NCBI RefSeq assembly: GCF_000758705.1 | Contig: NZ_CP009287.1 | Span: 5,270,001-5,334,000 of the forward strand | Origin: Paenibacillus graminis | Lineage (GTDB): Bacteria > Bacillota > Bacilli > Paenibacillales > Paenibacillaceae | Length of the DNA: 64,000 bases | Direction: 5' to 3' | Shown: positions 27,636-34,772 of the stretch, in pieces | Position numbering within the stretch: the first letter of the stretch is position 1 | Layout: the number at the start of each line of letters is the position of its first letter | The notes under the pieces: model-generated | Databases searched by the model: none | What the model saw: the letters and a program-made list of their open reading frames with translations, nothing else | What the model was told of the DNA's origin: nothing | Position numbers and translations under genes: made by a program

Positions 27636-28511
27636 ATGAAAGTCAGACAGAGCACCTACGTTATGTCAGGAGACAGCTTTTTCGAACCGGATATTCCGAT
27701 TTTTGTGAACCGGGCTCACGAAACGTTCGATCTACATACGCATTCCCATGAATTTGTTGAGATTACGTATGTCAGCCAAGGCTCGGGGGTTCATTATATT
27801 GACGGCGAAGCCGTTTCAGTAGAACATGGTACGTTGTTTTTCATTCCGGTAGGTCATAGTCATGTATTCCGGCCTTGGACCACCAAAAAGGACCACCCCC
27901 TTATCGTCTATAACTGTTTGTTTCAGATAGAGTATTTAGCAGAGCTTCGTACCACCTTACATCAGGCTTCGGACATTTGCAGTTTTTTTACTGATGAGCA
28001 TTTGCCATGGTTCTCTCTGAAAGACACCACAGGTGCATACCATGTCATGTTCCAGGAATTGCACCGTGAATTTTCAGCTAAAGCACCGGGATACTTGGCC
28101 GTTCTTACTTCACTTATCGTTCGGATCTTAACTGGTTTATACAGACACCGTTTGCAAATCAGCACACCTGTCGGAGACAGACCGCAATGGAGCACGATTG
28201 ACGAAGCCATTGCCTTTATTCACTCCAATTATGGCAGTGGAATTAAACTGAGTGAATTGGCAGCAAGGGCAAATCTTAGCGAACGTCAATTCAGCAGGAT
28301 CTTCCAGCAGCAAACTGGTATGAGCTTTACTGATTACCTGCAGACCATACGCATGGACGCCGCATGCCGTCTGCTGTCCGGAACACGCAGCAGCATAAGT
28401 GAAATTTCTGCCGTGTCCGGATATGCGGATTTAAAATTTTTTCACCGGGTGTTTAAAAACAAAATCGGAGTGACTCCCCGGCAATATAGGGAAGCTATGT
28501 GGGAGCAATAA
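27636..28511 (+). CDS. Cupin-domain AraC-family transcriptional regulator
   Basis: 291 aa. An N-terminal cupin sensor (FDLHTHSHEFVEITYVSQGS; FFIPVGHSHVFRPW) and a C-terminal AraC double HTH (LSELAARANLSERQFSRIFQ; EISAVSGYADLKFFHRVFKN). The arrangement resembles RhaS/RhaR and similar sugar regulators. GGAAGGGA lies 7 bases before ATG. The GH78 gene on its left is divergent and a plausible target, giving rhamnose-type sugars as a possible ligand; this is inference. Confidence 0.88.
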   Translation: MKVRQSTYVMSGDSFFEPDIPIFVNRAHETFDLHTHSHEFVEITYVSQGSGVHYIDGEAVSVEHGTLFFIPVGHSHVFRPWTTKKDHPLIVYNCLFQIEYLAELRTTLHQASDICSFFTDEHLPWFSLKDTTGAYHVMFQELHREFSAKAPGYLAVLTSLIVRILTGLYRHRLQISTPVGDRPQWSTIDEAIAFIHSNYGSGIKLSELAARANLSERQFSRIFQQQTGMSFTDYLQTIRMDAACRLLSGTRSSISEISAVSGYADLKFFHRVFKNKIGVTPRQYREAMWEQ

Positions 28512-28857
28512 TAATTTTTGTTAAAGAGCATACTGAAGAGGCCTCTAGAAGCTTTATAACTTTTAGGGGCCCTGCATACTGAATTATTGTTAAGGCTATT
28601 ATCATATATATCGTTGGTGTTAAAAAGAGCAATTACGAAGCAACATATATTCTGCATTTGAATTTCTTCACTGAAGAATATAAAAAAGGATTAGATATGG
28701 AATTGTAATCTCCAAAAACATTCATAAGAAGGTTAAATTAAAATATGTAATAAGGACAGAACGTACGACAATAAATTAGATTTCATAGAAAACTAAATTG
28801 CTATATTTGATTCAGTATTTACTATAAGGAGATATTTTACAATGATAAAATAAAGGC

Positions 28858-28882
28858 AAAGGAGTCATACGAGACCCCTTTT
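28858..28882 (+). terminator. Terminator-like hairpin
   Basis: AAAGGAGTC pairs with GACCCCTTT with one mismatch, then TT; about 350 bases after the cupin/AraC gene. Confidence 0.5.
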
Positions 28883-28940
28883 CATTCTTATACTGGCCAC
28901 GATACTTTATAGAATAGTATTTAGAATTTCTTGATAACCA

Positions 28941-28982
28941 AGGCGACATTCATTCACCCATTCTGGATGACTGTCGTCTTTT
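28941..28982 (+). terminator. Terminator-like hairpin
   Basis: AGGCGACA pairs with TGTCGTCTT (one G-T pair) with inner partial pairing, followed by TTTT. Confidence 0.55.
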
Positions 28983-29256
28983 AATTTCAATTAAATTTCA
29001 AACAAGCATGAGCATTACACTTCCATACCTGCTATAAAATTTTCCATTTCCCCAAATTAATCGACTCTTTCACTATCACTTCCCATTTAATACATGAAAG
29101 GAATTGAAAGATTGGCAAAGAATCTTCCCGCCTTTTTTTATCGTTATATGTAAATATCAATTTATTCCCTTTTGTGAATTTTTTTTGATTTTTCGAGAAA
29201 AAGGTAGCCCTTTCCGTCTTCAAATGCCATTTAAAGAATAGAAAGGAGGGGAAATA

Positions 29257-29646
29257 ATGAAAATCCATTCTAAAAACGATCAGGTTGCTTTTGTCGAAAA
29301 AGCGTTTAGTAGTTATGTGAAATCGTGCCTTACTTATAAAAGCCGAAATCTATTTAAAGTTCATGATCAAGAGAGCAGCCAAACGCAATCCCTGCAAGAA
29401 ACAAGTGAATGGATACTAAACAAAGATAATTTAGATTCTAATACTTTTTCGTTTATTGACGATAAGGAAACTTTAGTTGAACTAACCCGCTTATTAAGCG
29501 CTTTCGAAAAAAAGCTTCTTTATTTGAAATTCCATGAAGATAAAGCAGACTGGCAAATAGCTGGAATACTTGGAGTAAGTAGACAAGCAGTAAGCAAAGC
29601 TAAGAAAAAATCATTGCAGAAACTGAAAAATAATTTAGATCCTTAA
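29257..29646 (+). CDS. Sigma-70 region 4-like HTH protein of an integrative element
   Basis: 129 aa. The C-terminal ~60 residues form a sigma region-4 type HTH: LVELTRLLSAFEKKLLYLKF, then WQIAGILGVSRQAVSKAKKK. The N-terminal half has no recognised domain. GGAGGGG precedes ATG. The next gene encodes a region-2/HTH_16-like partner and then excisionase and integrase, the order seen in Tn916-type elements (orf7, orf8, xis, int); a similar split occurs in the SigO/RsoA pair of Bacillus subtilis. Probably regulates excision genes. Confidence 0.72.
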   Translation: MKIHSKNDQVAFVEKAFSSYVKSCLTYKSRNLFKVHDQESSQTQSLQETSEWILNKDNLDSNTFSFIDDKETLVELTRLLSAFEKKLLYLKFHEDKADWQIAGILGVSRQAVSKAKKKSLQKLKNNLDP

Positions 29647-29674
29647 CAAAGACTCATCTCTTATTGTTTATTCG

Positions 29675-29693
29675 CCCCCCCCCCCCTTTTTTT
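29675..29693 (+). repeat. Homopolymer tract C12 T7
   Basis: Twelve C followed by seven T, 28 bases after the sigma-4-like gene and about 40 bases before the start of the next one. Could vary in length by slippage, or be a sequencing-sensitive site. Confidence 0.7.
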
Positions 29694-29732
29694 GATGGTT
29701 ACTATAAAAAATATTAAAGGGAGGATGTCATT

Positions 29733-29942
29733 ATGCGTGAAGTGGTAGAACTTATCAATCTGTCTCAAAAAGGTGACAAACAGGCAGAAGCCGAGTTGAT
29801 TAAAAGGTATGAAGGGTTAATTTATAAGTTGTCCTGGCATAACGGCATATACAGTGAAGATTGCAAACAACAATTAATATTGGAATTTATTCTAGTGGTA
29901 CGTCGCTTTGATCTAACTCGTTACCTGAAAGTATTAGAATAA
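29733..29942 (+). CDS. Helix-turn-helix / sigma region 2-like small protein
   Basis: 69 aa. The pattern LINLSQKGDKQAEAELIKRY then EGLIYKLSW is that of HTH_16 / sigma region-2-like proteins found next to excision genes in Tn916-type elements. AGGGAGG lies before the ATG. Together with the preceding region-4-like protein it could form a two-part sigma factor. Confidence 0.65.
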   Translation: MREVVELINLSQKGDKQAEAELIKRYEGLIYKLSWHNGIYSEDCKQQLILEFILVVRRFDLTRYLKVLE

Positions 29943-30455
29943 ATTTCGATTTTTATTGGCAATTCAGTTGCTTTATTTATAAATTTTATCATTTATTAGT
30001 TGAAGGATATAATAGTGAATTCTAAGCTTTCCTTCAATATTTGCGATCCTTGAGAAAATCATATTAACTTATCTCAAATACTTTACTCTTGCATCCGTGA
30101 AAATGGAAAGCGCACAAGCGGAGACGCCACGATGATCCATCTAGATCCGCAAGATCAGAAATGGGTTTAAGCGAATTATCTCCGGCTTGTATCCATCTTG
30201 GTAAGTGGAATCGCAACGATCTGCAAGAGGGATAATGATACTTCTGCCTGGCCAACGTAACGGTATTGGGGGCAGCTCGCTCGGATGAGGGGGAGTCTCT
30301 GTATAAGAACAGAGCTATGATGTCGAATCACCAACGACAGTTTGAGATATTTTTCTGTTAACAATATATTGATAATTTATTTTAATGAATTTAGTTTTAA
30401 TTTAACCATTCAGGTAATTGTACTTCGGTACAACTTATGAAATGGAGGTTAGAAC
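29943..30455. other. Intergenic region between HTH gene and excisionase gene
   Basis: About 510 bases. A GC-richer block at 30090-30320 stands out from the AT-rich surroundings, but no frame in it resembles a known protein; the CTCTGT/ACAGAG hairpin near 30296 is weak. Nothing else supported. Confidence 0.4.
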
Positions 30456-30725
30456 ATGTATCAATTCCCACTTGCAGCAATCAATCAACAAGAGGCATAC
30501 GATCTTGTATTTGAAAGTTTCCCGGATGTAGTAAACATTACCGAAATGTGCGAAATGCTCGGCGGTATAAGCAGCAAAACTGCTTATAAATTACTCCAAG
30601 AAAACAAAATCAGTCATTTTAAAATAGGCCGGGTATATAAAATTCCTAAAATAAACATTTTAATATATCTCAACCTGTTTTCGTTCACCTTTAATGGCCA
30701 GCACTTCGACGCTTTACCGCATTGA
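30456..30725 (+). CDS. xis: Excisionase-like HTH protein
   Basis: 89 aa. VVNITEMCEMLGGISSKTAY and KLLQENKISHFKIGRVYKIP form the winged HTH typical of Tn916-type Xis proteins, which bend DNA and direct integrase towards excision. The C-terminal ~20 residues (hydrophobic, FSFTFNGQHFDALPH) are unlike the usual short tail and could result from a late frameshift. AATGGAGG precedes ATG. The integrase follows 77 bases later. Confidence 0.75.
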   Translation: MYQFPLAAINQQEAYDLVFESFPDVVNITEMCEMLGGISSKTAYKLLQENKISHFKIGRVYKIPKINILIYLNLFSFTFNGQHFDALPH

Positions 30726-30802
30726 ACCGACACTTCTATACGTGTTATAATTAATGCGTCAATGGTAGGATCAATGCGGGCTGCTATGAAGGAGGAATAT
30801 TC

Positions 30803-32014
30803 ATGGTAGCAGGCCACCTACAAGAAAAAAAAGGGCTTTTTTATATGGTCTTGAATTGCAAGGATGAAGAAGGTAAGAGAAAACCAAAGTGGATTCCTAC
30901 TGGTCTTACAGTAAAAGGAAACAAAAAAAGAGCTGAAGCATTATTATTAGAAACAAGAGTGAATTTTAGTCGTCTTTTAAATGCTGCTGAGGAAGAAACA
31001 ATAGTTGAACAAATTATCGAAAAAAAACCAGTTGAGGAGCCTGTCGATCTAGGGCCACTGTTTTCTGAGTTCATGCTTCAATGGCTAGCTATGATGAAAC
31101 ATCAGGTTGAATTTATCACTTATGCTTCGTACCATAATGTCATTACTAATCATATTGTTCCTTACTTCGAAGAAAAGGGGTTATTTCTCAAAGAATTATT
31201 ACCAAGTCACATACAAGATTACTATCAATATGAGCTTGAAGAAAATGGAGTAACAACCAATACGGTTCTCCATTATCACGCTAATATTCGCAAAGCGCTA
31301 AAGCATGCTCTTAAAAATGATTTAATTAACACTAATCCCGCAGATAAAATCGAACGACCTAAGAAGAATGATTTTGTCGGCAGCTTTTACAACAAGCAAG
31401 AGATCAATATCCTGTTTGAAAAAGTAAAGGGCGAACTGATAGAGCTAGCAGTCATTCTTGCCGCTTTTTATGGATTGCGGCGAAGTGAAGTAGTTGGGTT
31501 GAAATGGACAGCTATAAATTTTGAAAACAAAACGATTAGTGTTAGGCACACTGTAACTCCGGTTTATTTTGAAGGTCAGGAACACATCATTGAAAAGGAC
31601 CGGGCTAAAAACAAACCAAGTCGCCGCACCTTACCTCTTGTGCCAGCCTTTGAGGAATTACTGCTGCGTATTCGTGAGCTTCAAGCTCTCAATAAAGCCA
31701 TATGTGGTAAATCCTACTGCACTGATTACGAGGAGTATATCTATCTGGATAAGTTGGGACAACGAATTAAACCCGGCTTTATCACACAGAACTTTACTAA
31801 AACTCTTAAAAAAAATGGTCTTCGTCATATTCGTTATCACGACCTGCGTCATAGTTGTGCAAGCCTTCTACTCGCTAATGGAGTCAGTATGAAAGAAATT
31901 CAGGAATGGCTGGGACACAGCAACTATTCTACAACGGCCAACATTTATTCTCATCTAGAGTACAGTTCCAAAGTATCTTCGGCATCAACAATGAGTGGTG
32001 TTTTGGTCTTTTAA
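30803..32014 (+). CDS. int: Tyrosine-family site-specific integrase
   Basis: 403 aa. An N-terminal arm-type DNA-binding domain (FYMVLNCKDEEGKRKPKWIP), then a SAM-like core-binding domain, then the catalytic domain with FYGLRRSEVVGLKW (Arg), HDLRHSCASLLL (His-x-x-Arg), LGHSNYSTTANIYSH (His and the nucleophile Tyr). All catalytic residues are present, so it may be active. Closest in layout to Tn916-like integrases. It reads towards the tRNA-Leu 3' fragment 170 bases downstream, its likely attachment site. Confidence 0.92.
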   Translation: MVAGHLQEKKGLFYMVLNCKDEEGKRKPKWIPTGLTVKGNKKRAEALLLETRVNFSRLLNAAEEETIVEQIIEKKPVEEPVDLGPLFSEFMLQWLAMMKHQVEFITYASYHNVITNHIVPYFEEKGLFLKELLPSHIQDYYQYELEENGVTTNTVLHYHANIRKALKHALKNDLINTNPADKIERPKKNDFVGSFYNKQEINILFEKVKGELIELAVILAAFYGLRRSEVVGLKWTAINFENKTISVRHTVTPVYFEGQEHIIEKDRAKNKPSRRTLPLVPAFEELLLRIRELQALNKAICGKSYCTDYEEYIYLDKLGQRIKPGFITQNFTKTLKKNGLRHIRYHDLRHSCASLLLANGVSMKEIQEWLGHSNYSTTANIYSHLEYSSKVSSASTMSGVLVF

Positions 32015-32020
32015 TAAAAA

Positions 32021-32064
32021 AAGATCGTAATCCCCTCAACATTTCATGAGAGTCATACGATCTT
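32021..32064 (-). terminator. Long hairpin after the integrase gene
   Basis: AAGATCGTA and TACGATCTT with a 26-base loop that pairs in part; an A-run on its left means the T-run lies on the minus strand, so it would stop transcription coming from the prophage side. Confidence 0.6.
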
Positions 32065-32071
32065 CTCCTCA

Positions 32072-32130
32072 TTCTCTCCTTCGGAAAAAGGAGAGAACTG
32101 CAGGAGAGAACTCGATAAAAAGTTCTCTCC
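32072..32130. repeat. Two adjacent palindromes built from the same GGAGAGAACT unit
   Basis: The unit occurs at 32090-32099 and 32103-32112 (direct) and inverted at 32121-32130, with a partial inverted copy at 32072-32079. Each inverted pair can fold. Between integrase and att core, these may be integrase arm-binding sites. Confidence 0.6.
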
Positions 32131-32183
32131 CAAGCTGTTTCAAAAAACAAGGTTTTTCGGAAAAAACCCTTATAAATCAAGGA

Positions 32184-32237
32184 TGCCGAGGACGGGGGTC
32201 GAACCCGTACGGTACTCACGTACCGCAGGATTTTAAG
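32184..32237 (-). other. 3' half of a tRNA-Leu(UAA): attachment-site core
   Basis: On the minus strand the sequence starts in the anticodon loop (CTTAAAA, anticodon UAA), continues through the 3' anticodon stem, the long leucine variable arm (GGTAC GTGA GTACC), a complete T arm (ACGGG TTCGACC CCCGT) and the 3' acceptor strand CCTCGGC plus A. No 5' half precedes it, and it ends in TCC rather than CCA, so it is not a functional tRNA but a core left or carried by integration. Confidence 0.85.
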
Positions 32238-32389
32238 ACATGAGTTTTCATATCAATGGAATGGAATAAAGCCCAAAAATCCAGTCAAATCAAGGCTTCA
32301 ACCCGTTCTTGTATTGTTCTCGTTTGGACTGGTTTCTACTGGTTGACCTACAGCCTGCCCCCAGTTCGTCCCCAGCCCGCCCCCTGATT
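32238..32389. other. Prophage end next to the att core
   Basis: No start-to-stop gene. A minus-strand frame ending at 32298 reads GTNWGQAVGQPVETSPNENN and then TRTG, like the tail end of a phage integrase; only this scrap is present, so it may be a relic. Confidence 0.35.
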
Positions 32390-32542
32390 TTATTTGAGAA
32401 GAGCCGTATATTCTATAGACGGAAGTACCACTTTTACTATAACAGGAGTTTTGATCCCTTGCGCAGAAATTAAAATCTGTGCAAGGGTTTTTGCTGCTTC
32501 CTGGGTTATTGTCTGATTAATATCTATTTGGTGTAATTGCAT
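32390..32542 (-). CDS. Small hypothetical protein, 50 aa
   Basis: ATG 32542 follows AAGGAAG by 6 bases. Sequence MQLHQIDINQTITQEAAKTL then AQILISAQGIKTPVIVKVVL is compact and protein-like, with no membrane segment or known domain. Located at the accessory end of the prophage beside the att core. Function unknown. Confidence 0.5.
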   Translation of the reverse strand: MQLHQIDINQTITQEAAKTLAQILISAQGIKTPVIVKVVLPSIEYTALLK

Positions 32543-32631
32543 GCCGCACTTCCTTTGCGCTCAATAATTATATTGTCAAATAAAAACTAAATGCAACCAT
32601 ATCAATTCCTTGAAACGATCTGGTTTCGAAT

Positions 32632-32695
32632 TAACACATTTGTCAATAGGAATTTAACGCGCGAACCGGGTTATCAAGTTCGAATAAATGTGTTA
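32632..32695. promoter_or_regulatory. Widely spaced inverted repeat, possible operator
   Basis: TAACACATTT at 32632-32641 and AAATGTGTTA at 32686-32695 are perfect inverse copies, each with TTCGAAT or TTCGAATA beside it. In the gap after the LytTR gene; could be a regulator site. Weak evidence. Confidence 0.35.
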
Positions 32696-32729
32696 CATTG
32701 TAAATGAATTTTATAGTTAAGTTGCTTTC

Positions 32730-33143
32730 TTAAGGGCTTGTCTGCCAGGACAGGCCCTTGAGCATTTTAATGCCAGTTATACTGGATTTTTGACTGATCC
32801 CGAATGCATCATGAAGTGCTTTGTAACCTCCAGTGGACATAGTACATCGTTTTGTGTCCCTGGTTATAGAAGTATCAAAATATGCTATCTTATATTCCGA
32901 GTCCACCGCTTTTATTTTATTCAAATTTGCTAATACACCGCGATCCAGTCGTATAAAATTCAGTCCTACCTTTCCAAAAGCTGACTCCCAAAATCTCAGT
33001 GGGCCTACAGTATAATAATGACCTCTATCAGTATAGATAGATATTAAAACGCCATTATCAAATTGCATGTAGAGTATCTCATCGATTAATAATTGCTGAA
33101 GTCCTGCCCCATTTTCATTCTCCGTAACAGTTAGGTAATTCAT
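32730..33143 (-). CDS. LytTR-domain DNA-binding protein without receiver domain
   Basis: 137 aa. The body is a single LytTR domain: DEILYMQFDNGVLISIYTDR, YYTVGPLRFWESAFG, then FIRLDRGVLANLNKIKAVDS. LytTR proteins such as AgrA bind direct repeats at promoters, but this one lacks the N-terminal receiver, so it cannot be controlled by phosphotransfer in the usual way. The last codons overlap a hairpin (AAGGGCTTGTC/GACAGGCCCTT) that may terminate the gene. GGAGGGG precedes ATG. Divergent from an XRE regulator and paralogous to the LytTR gene beside the agr-like locus. Confidence 0.82.
   Translation of the reverse strand: MNYLTVTENENGAGLQQLLIDEILYMQFDNGVLISIYTDRGHYYTVGPLRFWESAFGKVGLNFIRLDRGVLANLNKIKAVDSEYKIAYFDTSITRDTKRCTMSTGGYKALHDAFGISQKSSITGIKMLKGLSWQTSP
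32733..32760. terminator. Hairpin at the 3' end of the LytTR gene
   Basis: AAGGGCTTGTC / GACAGGCCCTT with a 6-base loop, lying within the final codons. Confidence 0.5.
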
Positions 33144-33254
33144 AAAACCCCTCCATTCATTTTTTTCACCCCTTCATTAAGTGCCATCAATTTGTCCTTG
33201 TGTTATAATTCTCTCAAATCACCCTCTTAATTAAATATAGATATTGGAGGTATT

Positions 33255-33485
33255 ATGGCGCTTCTTCAAGGGAAGTGCCTACTGCGGGATCTCCGAGAAT
33301 CTGTCGGTTTTACTCAGGCAGATTTATCCACTCAACTTATGGATTTATATGGAGTCTCGATATCCACCAGCCACCTCTCGCGAATTGAGCGCGGAGAAAG
33401 ACCCATGACAACTCTTCAAAAGAGAGCTGTTTGTTTGGTACTAAATTGTACTGAAAGGGATCTGTATGAATGGATATTAACGTAG
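33255..33485 (+). CDS. XRE-family HTH regulator
   Basis: 76 aa, one HTH domain: LRDLRESVGFTQADLSTQLM, then ISTSHLSRIERGERPMTTLQ. GGAGG lies 5 bases before ATG. Divergent from the LytTR gene across 111 bases, so the two may regulate one another. Lacks a C-terminal sensor or protease domain; probably a small phage repressor/activator. Confidence 0.85.
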   Translation: MALLQGKCLLRDLRESVGFTQADLSTQLMDLYGVSISTSHLSRIERGERPMTTLQKRAVCLVLNCTERDLYEWILT

Positions 33486-33686
33486 TAGGCGGAGTGTTTG
33501 TCACTCCCCCGCGATAGAAGTTCCCCATAACACGCAATCCAATTCTAGTCAATAATCATTCCTAGCGCGAATATAGTTATATTAAATACCAAATTGTGTA
33601 TTCTGTATATCTTATTTGGCTGGACAGATTTCCATAGCAAATCCATCTTAGTCTATTTACATTTTTACCTTTTTGTGATATAAAAA

Positions 33687-33704
33687 AGAGCCCTTCAGGG
33701 CTCT
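33687..33704 (-). terminator. Terminator of the agr-like operon
   Basis: AGAGCCC TTCA GGGCTCT, followed on the minus strand by TTTTTT; overlaps the LytTR stop codon. Confidence 0.85.
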
Positions 33705-34083
33705 ACGTAATAACTAATGTTGGGTTAAAAGAAAGTATCTGATCCGCCACCTCTTTAAATCTATAACTCGCTATCATACACCGCTTAGATTTATTGGAGA
33801 TATCGTGATCGAAATATGCAATTTTCAATGTTTTGTCAAGCACAGTGACTTTTTCTAGATTCATGGAATTGCTACGATCAACTATCCCAAATCTATACCC
33901 ACTACAATTCAGAACTTTATTCCAATATTTCAGAGTACCAACCATGAAGTAAACATCGTCCGCAGTATGTACGGCAACCTTGTCTGAACTCAATGCAAAA
34001 TTAAGCATTAAAACAAGACCAGCGTCGATATTCAAAATACCTGATGTTCCTTCGGGATCGCGAGTTACGGTAAGTAGTATCAC
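33703..34083 (-). CDS. LytTR-domain DNA-binding protein of the agr-like locus
   Basis: 126 aa, GTG start 22 bases after the agrD-like stop. A stand-alone LytTR domain (VHTADDVYFMVGTLKYWNKV; KTLKIAYFDHDISNKSKRCM) with no receiver. It ends the operon [membrane sensor-like]-agrB-agrD-LytTR and probably binds promoters in or near this locus. How it would receive the peptide signal is unclear since no histidine kinase or receiver is encoded here. Paralogue of the protein at 32730-33143 (both carry KIAYFD and KRC). Confidence 0.8.
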   Translation of the reverse strand: MILLTVTRDPEGTSGILNIDAGLVLMLNFALSSDKVAVHTADDVYFMVGTLKYWNKVLNCSGYRFGIVDRSNSMNLEKVTVLDKTLKIAYFDHDISNKSKRCMIASYRFKEVADQILSFNPTLVIT

Positions 34084-34104
34084 GTCCCCACCCCCAACCC
34101 CCGA

Positions 34105-34248
34105 TTATTTAAGCAGTTCTTCAGGCACTTCTCCTGAATATACATACCACGCACTGTTTGTGCTTACTGTTCCCAAGGCAATAAGTCCCAAAAGCGCTGC
34201 CACATTAAGCAATGTATATCTTTTGATTTTAAAATAAATATTTTTCAT
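34105..34248 (-). CDS. AgrD-like precursor of a cyclic autoinducer peptide, serine type
   Basis: 47 aa. Amphipathic N-terminus (MKNIYFKIKRYTLLNVAALL), then TNSAWYVYSGEVPEELLK. Aligned on the conserved C-terminal (E)VPxEL with staphylococcal AgrD, nine residues separate the ring end from the end of that motif, placing the ring as Ser32-Ala-Trp-Tyr-Val36. There is no cysteine in the protein, so the ring would be a lactone, as in known serine-type AgrD peptides. AGGAGGTG is 7 bases before ATG, and the ATG overlaps the agrB stop (ATGA). Too short for ordinary ORF calling. Confidence 0.82.
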   Translation of the reverse strand: MKNIYFKIKRYTLLNVAALLGLIALGTVSTNSAWYVYSGEVPEELLK

Positions 34249-34772
34249 GTTTTTTCACCTCCTTTCAATCTAATCAGTGAAATGCTTTGAGCGAAAAATG
34301 CGGCCGCCAGTACAGAAGAACCAATAAATATGTTTAGTGAAACAATTATCATAGAGATTAACTTTAACAAGGGGTAATACTTTTTTGGTGTTCGTGATTG
34401 CTTTTCAATGTTAGAAGGAGCATAAATGGCCACCAATATCAGGCTGATCAGCCCTACACTTAAGATATGTTTATATTGGAGGTCTGTCAGGGATATTGCG
34501 GTGATGAGTGCGGTAGAAAACAGCACGCATTTCATCCCAGACTTCATATGATATCCTCCTGAAGCTTGACGTAATAGTGGAAACGCCAGTAGTGCAATTA
34601 TTACTTCTGCAATTCTCCCGGTGATCAATGAGATTAACAACGATAAAATAATGATCATTGCTGCATTGATAACTACCGAGAGCGCAAATCTCATTACCGC
34701 TGTTGATGTAGGGCTATCAGGGACATTTCTTTTTATACTTTCAGCCATTCTCATAGCAAGATATTCAATCAC
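34245..34772 (-). CDS. AgrB-like peptide-processing membrane endopeptidase
   Basis: 175 aa from GTG 34772 (AGGAGAAGGAAC before it; overlaps the upstream gene by 8 bases). Several membrane segments. The catalytic signature R(x6)H(x6)C of AgrB is intact: RQASGGYHMKSGMKC, giving Arg68, His75 and Cys82 with the same spacing as the staphylococcal enzyme (70/77/84). It should cut and cyclise the AgrD-like peptide encoded directly downstream and help export it. The coupling to agrD by an ATGA overlap supports the pairing. Confidence 0.9.
   Translation of the reverse strand: MIEYLAMRMAESIKRNVPDSPTSTAVMRFALSVVINAAMIIILSLLISLITGRIAEVIIALLAFPLLRQASGGYHMKSGMKCVLFSTALITAISLTDLQYKHILSVGLISLILVAIYAPSNIEKQSRTPKKYYPLLKLISMIIVSLNIFIGSSVLAAAFFAQSISLIRLKGGEKT

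Larger units (their letters stand above)
28512..29256. other. Intergenic region before the integrative module
   Basis: About 745 AT-rich bases with two hairpins (28858-28882, 28941-28982) and no credible gene. It may contain the left limit of the integrative module, but no copy of the tRNA-Leu core sequence was seen here. Confidence 0.5.

Noticed and set aside
30064..30364. Two overlapping minus-strand frames of about 62 aa
   Set aside because: No start signals or family resemblance; left as intergenic.
32184..32237. Considered as a functional tRNA gene
   Set aside because: The 5' acceptor, D arm and 5' anticodon strand are absent; only the 3' half exists.
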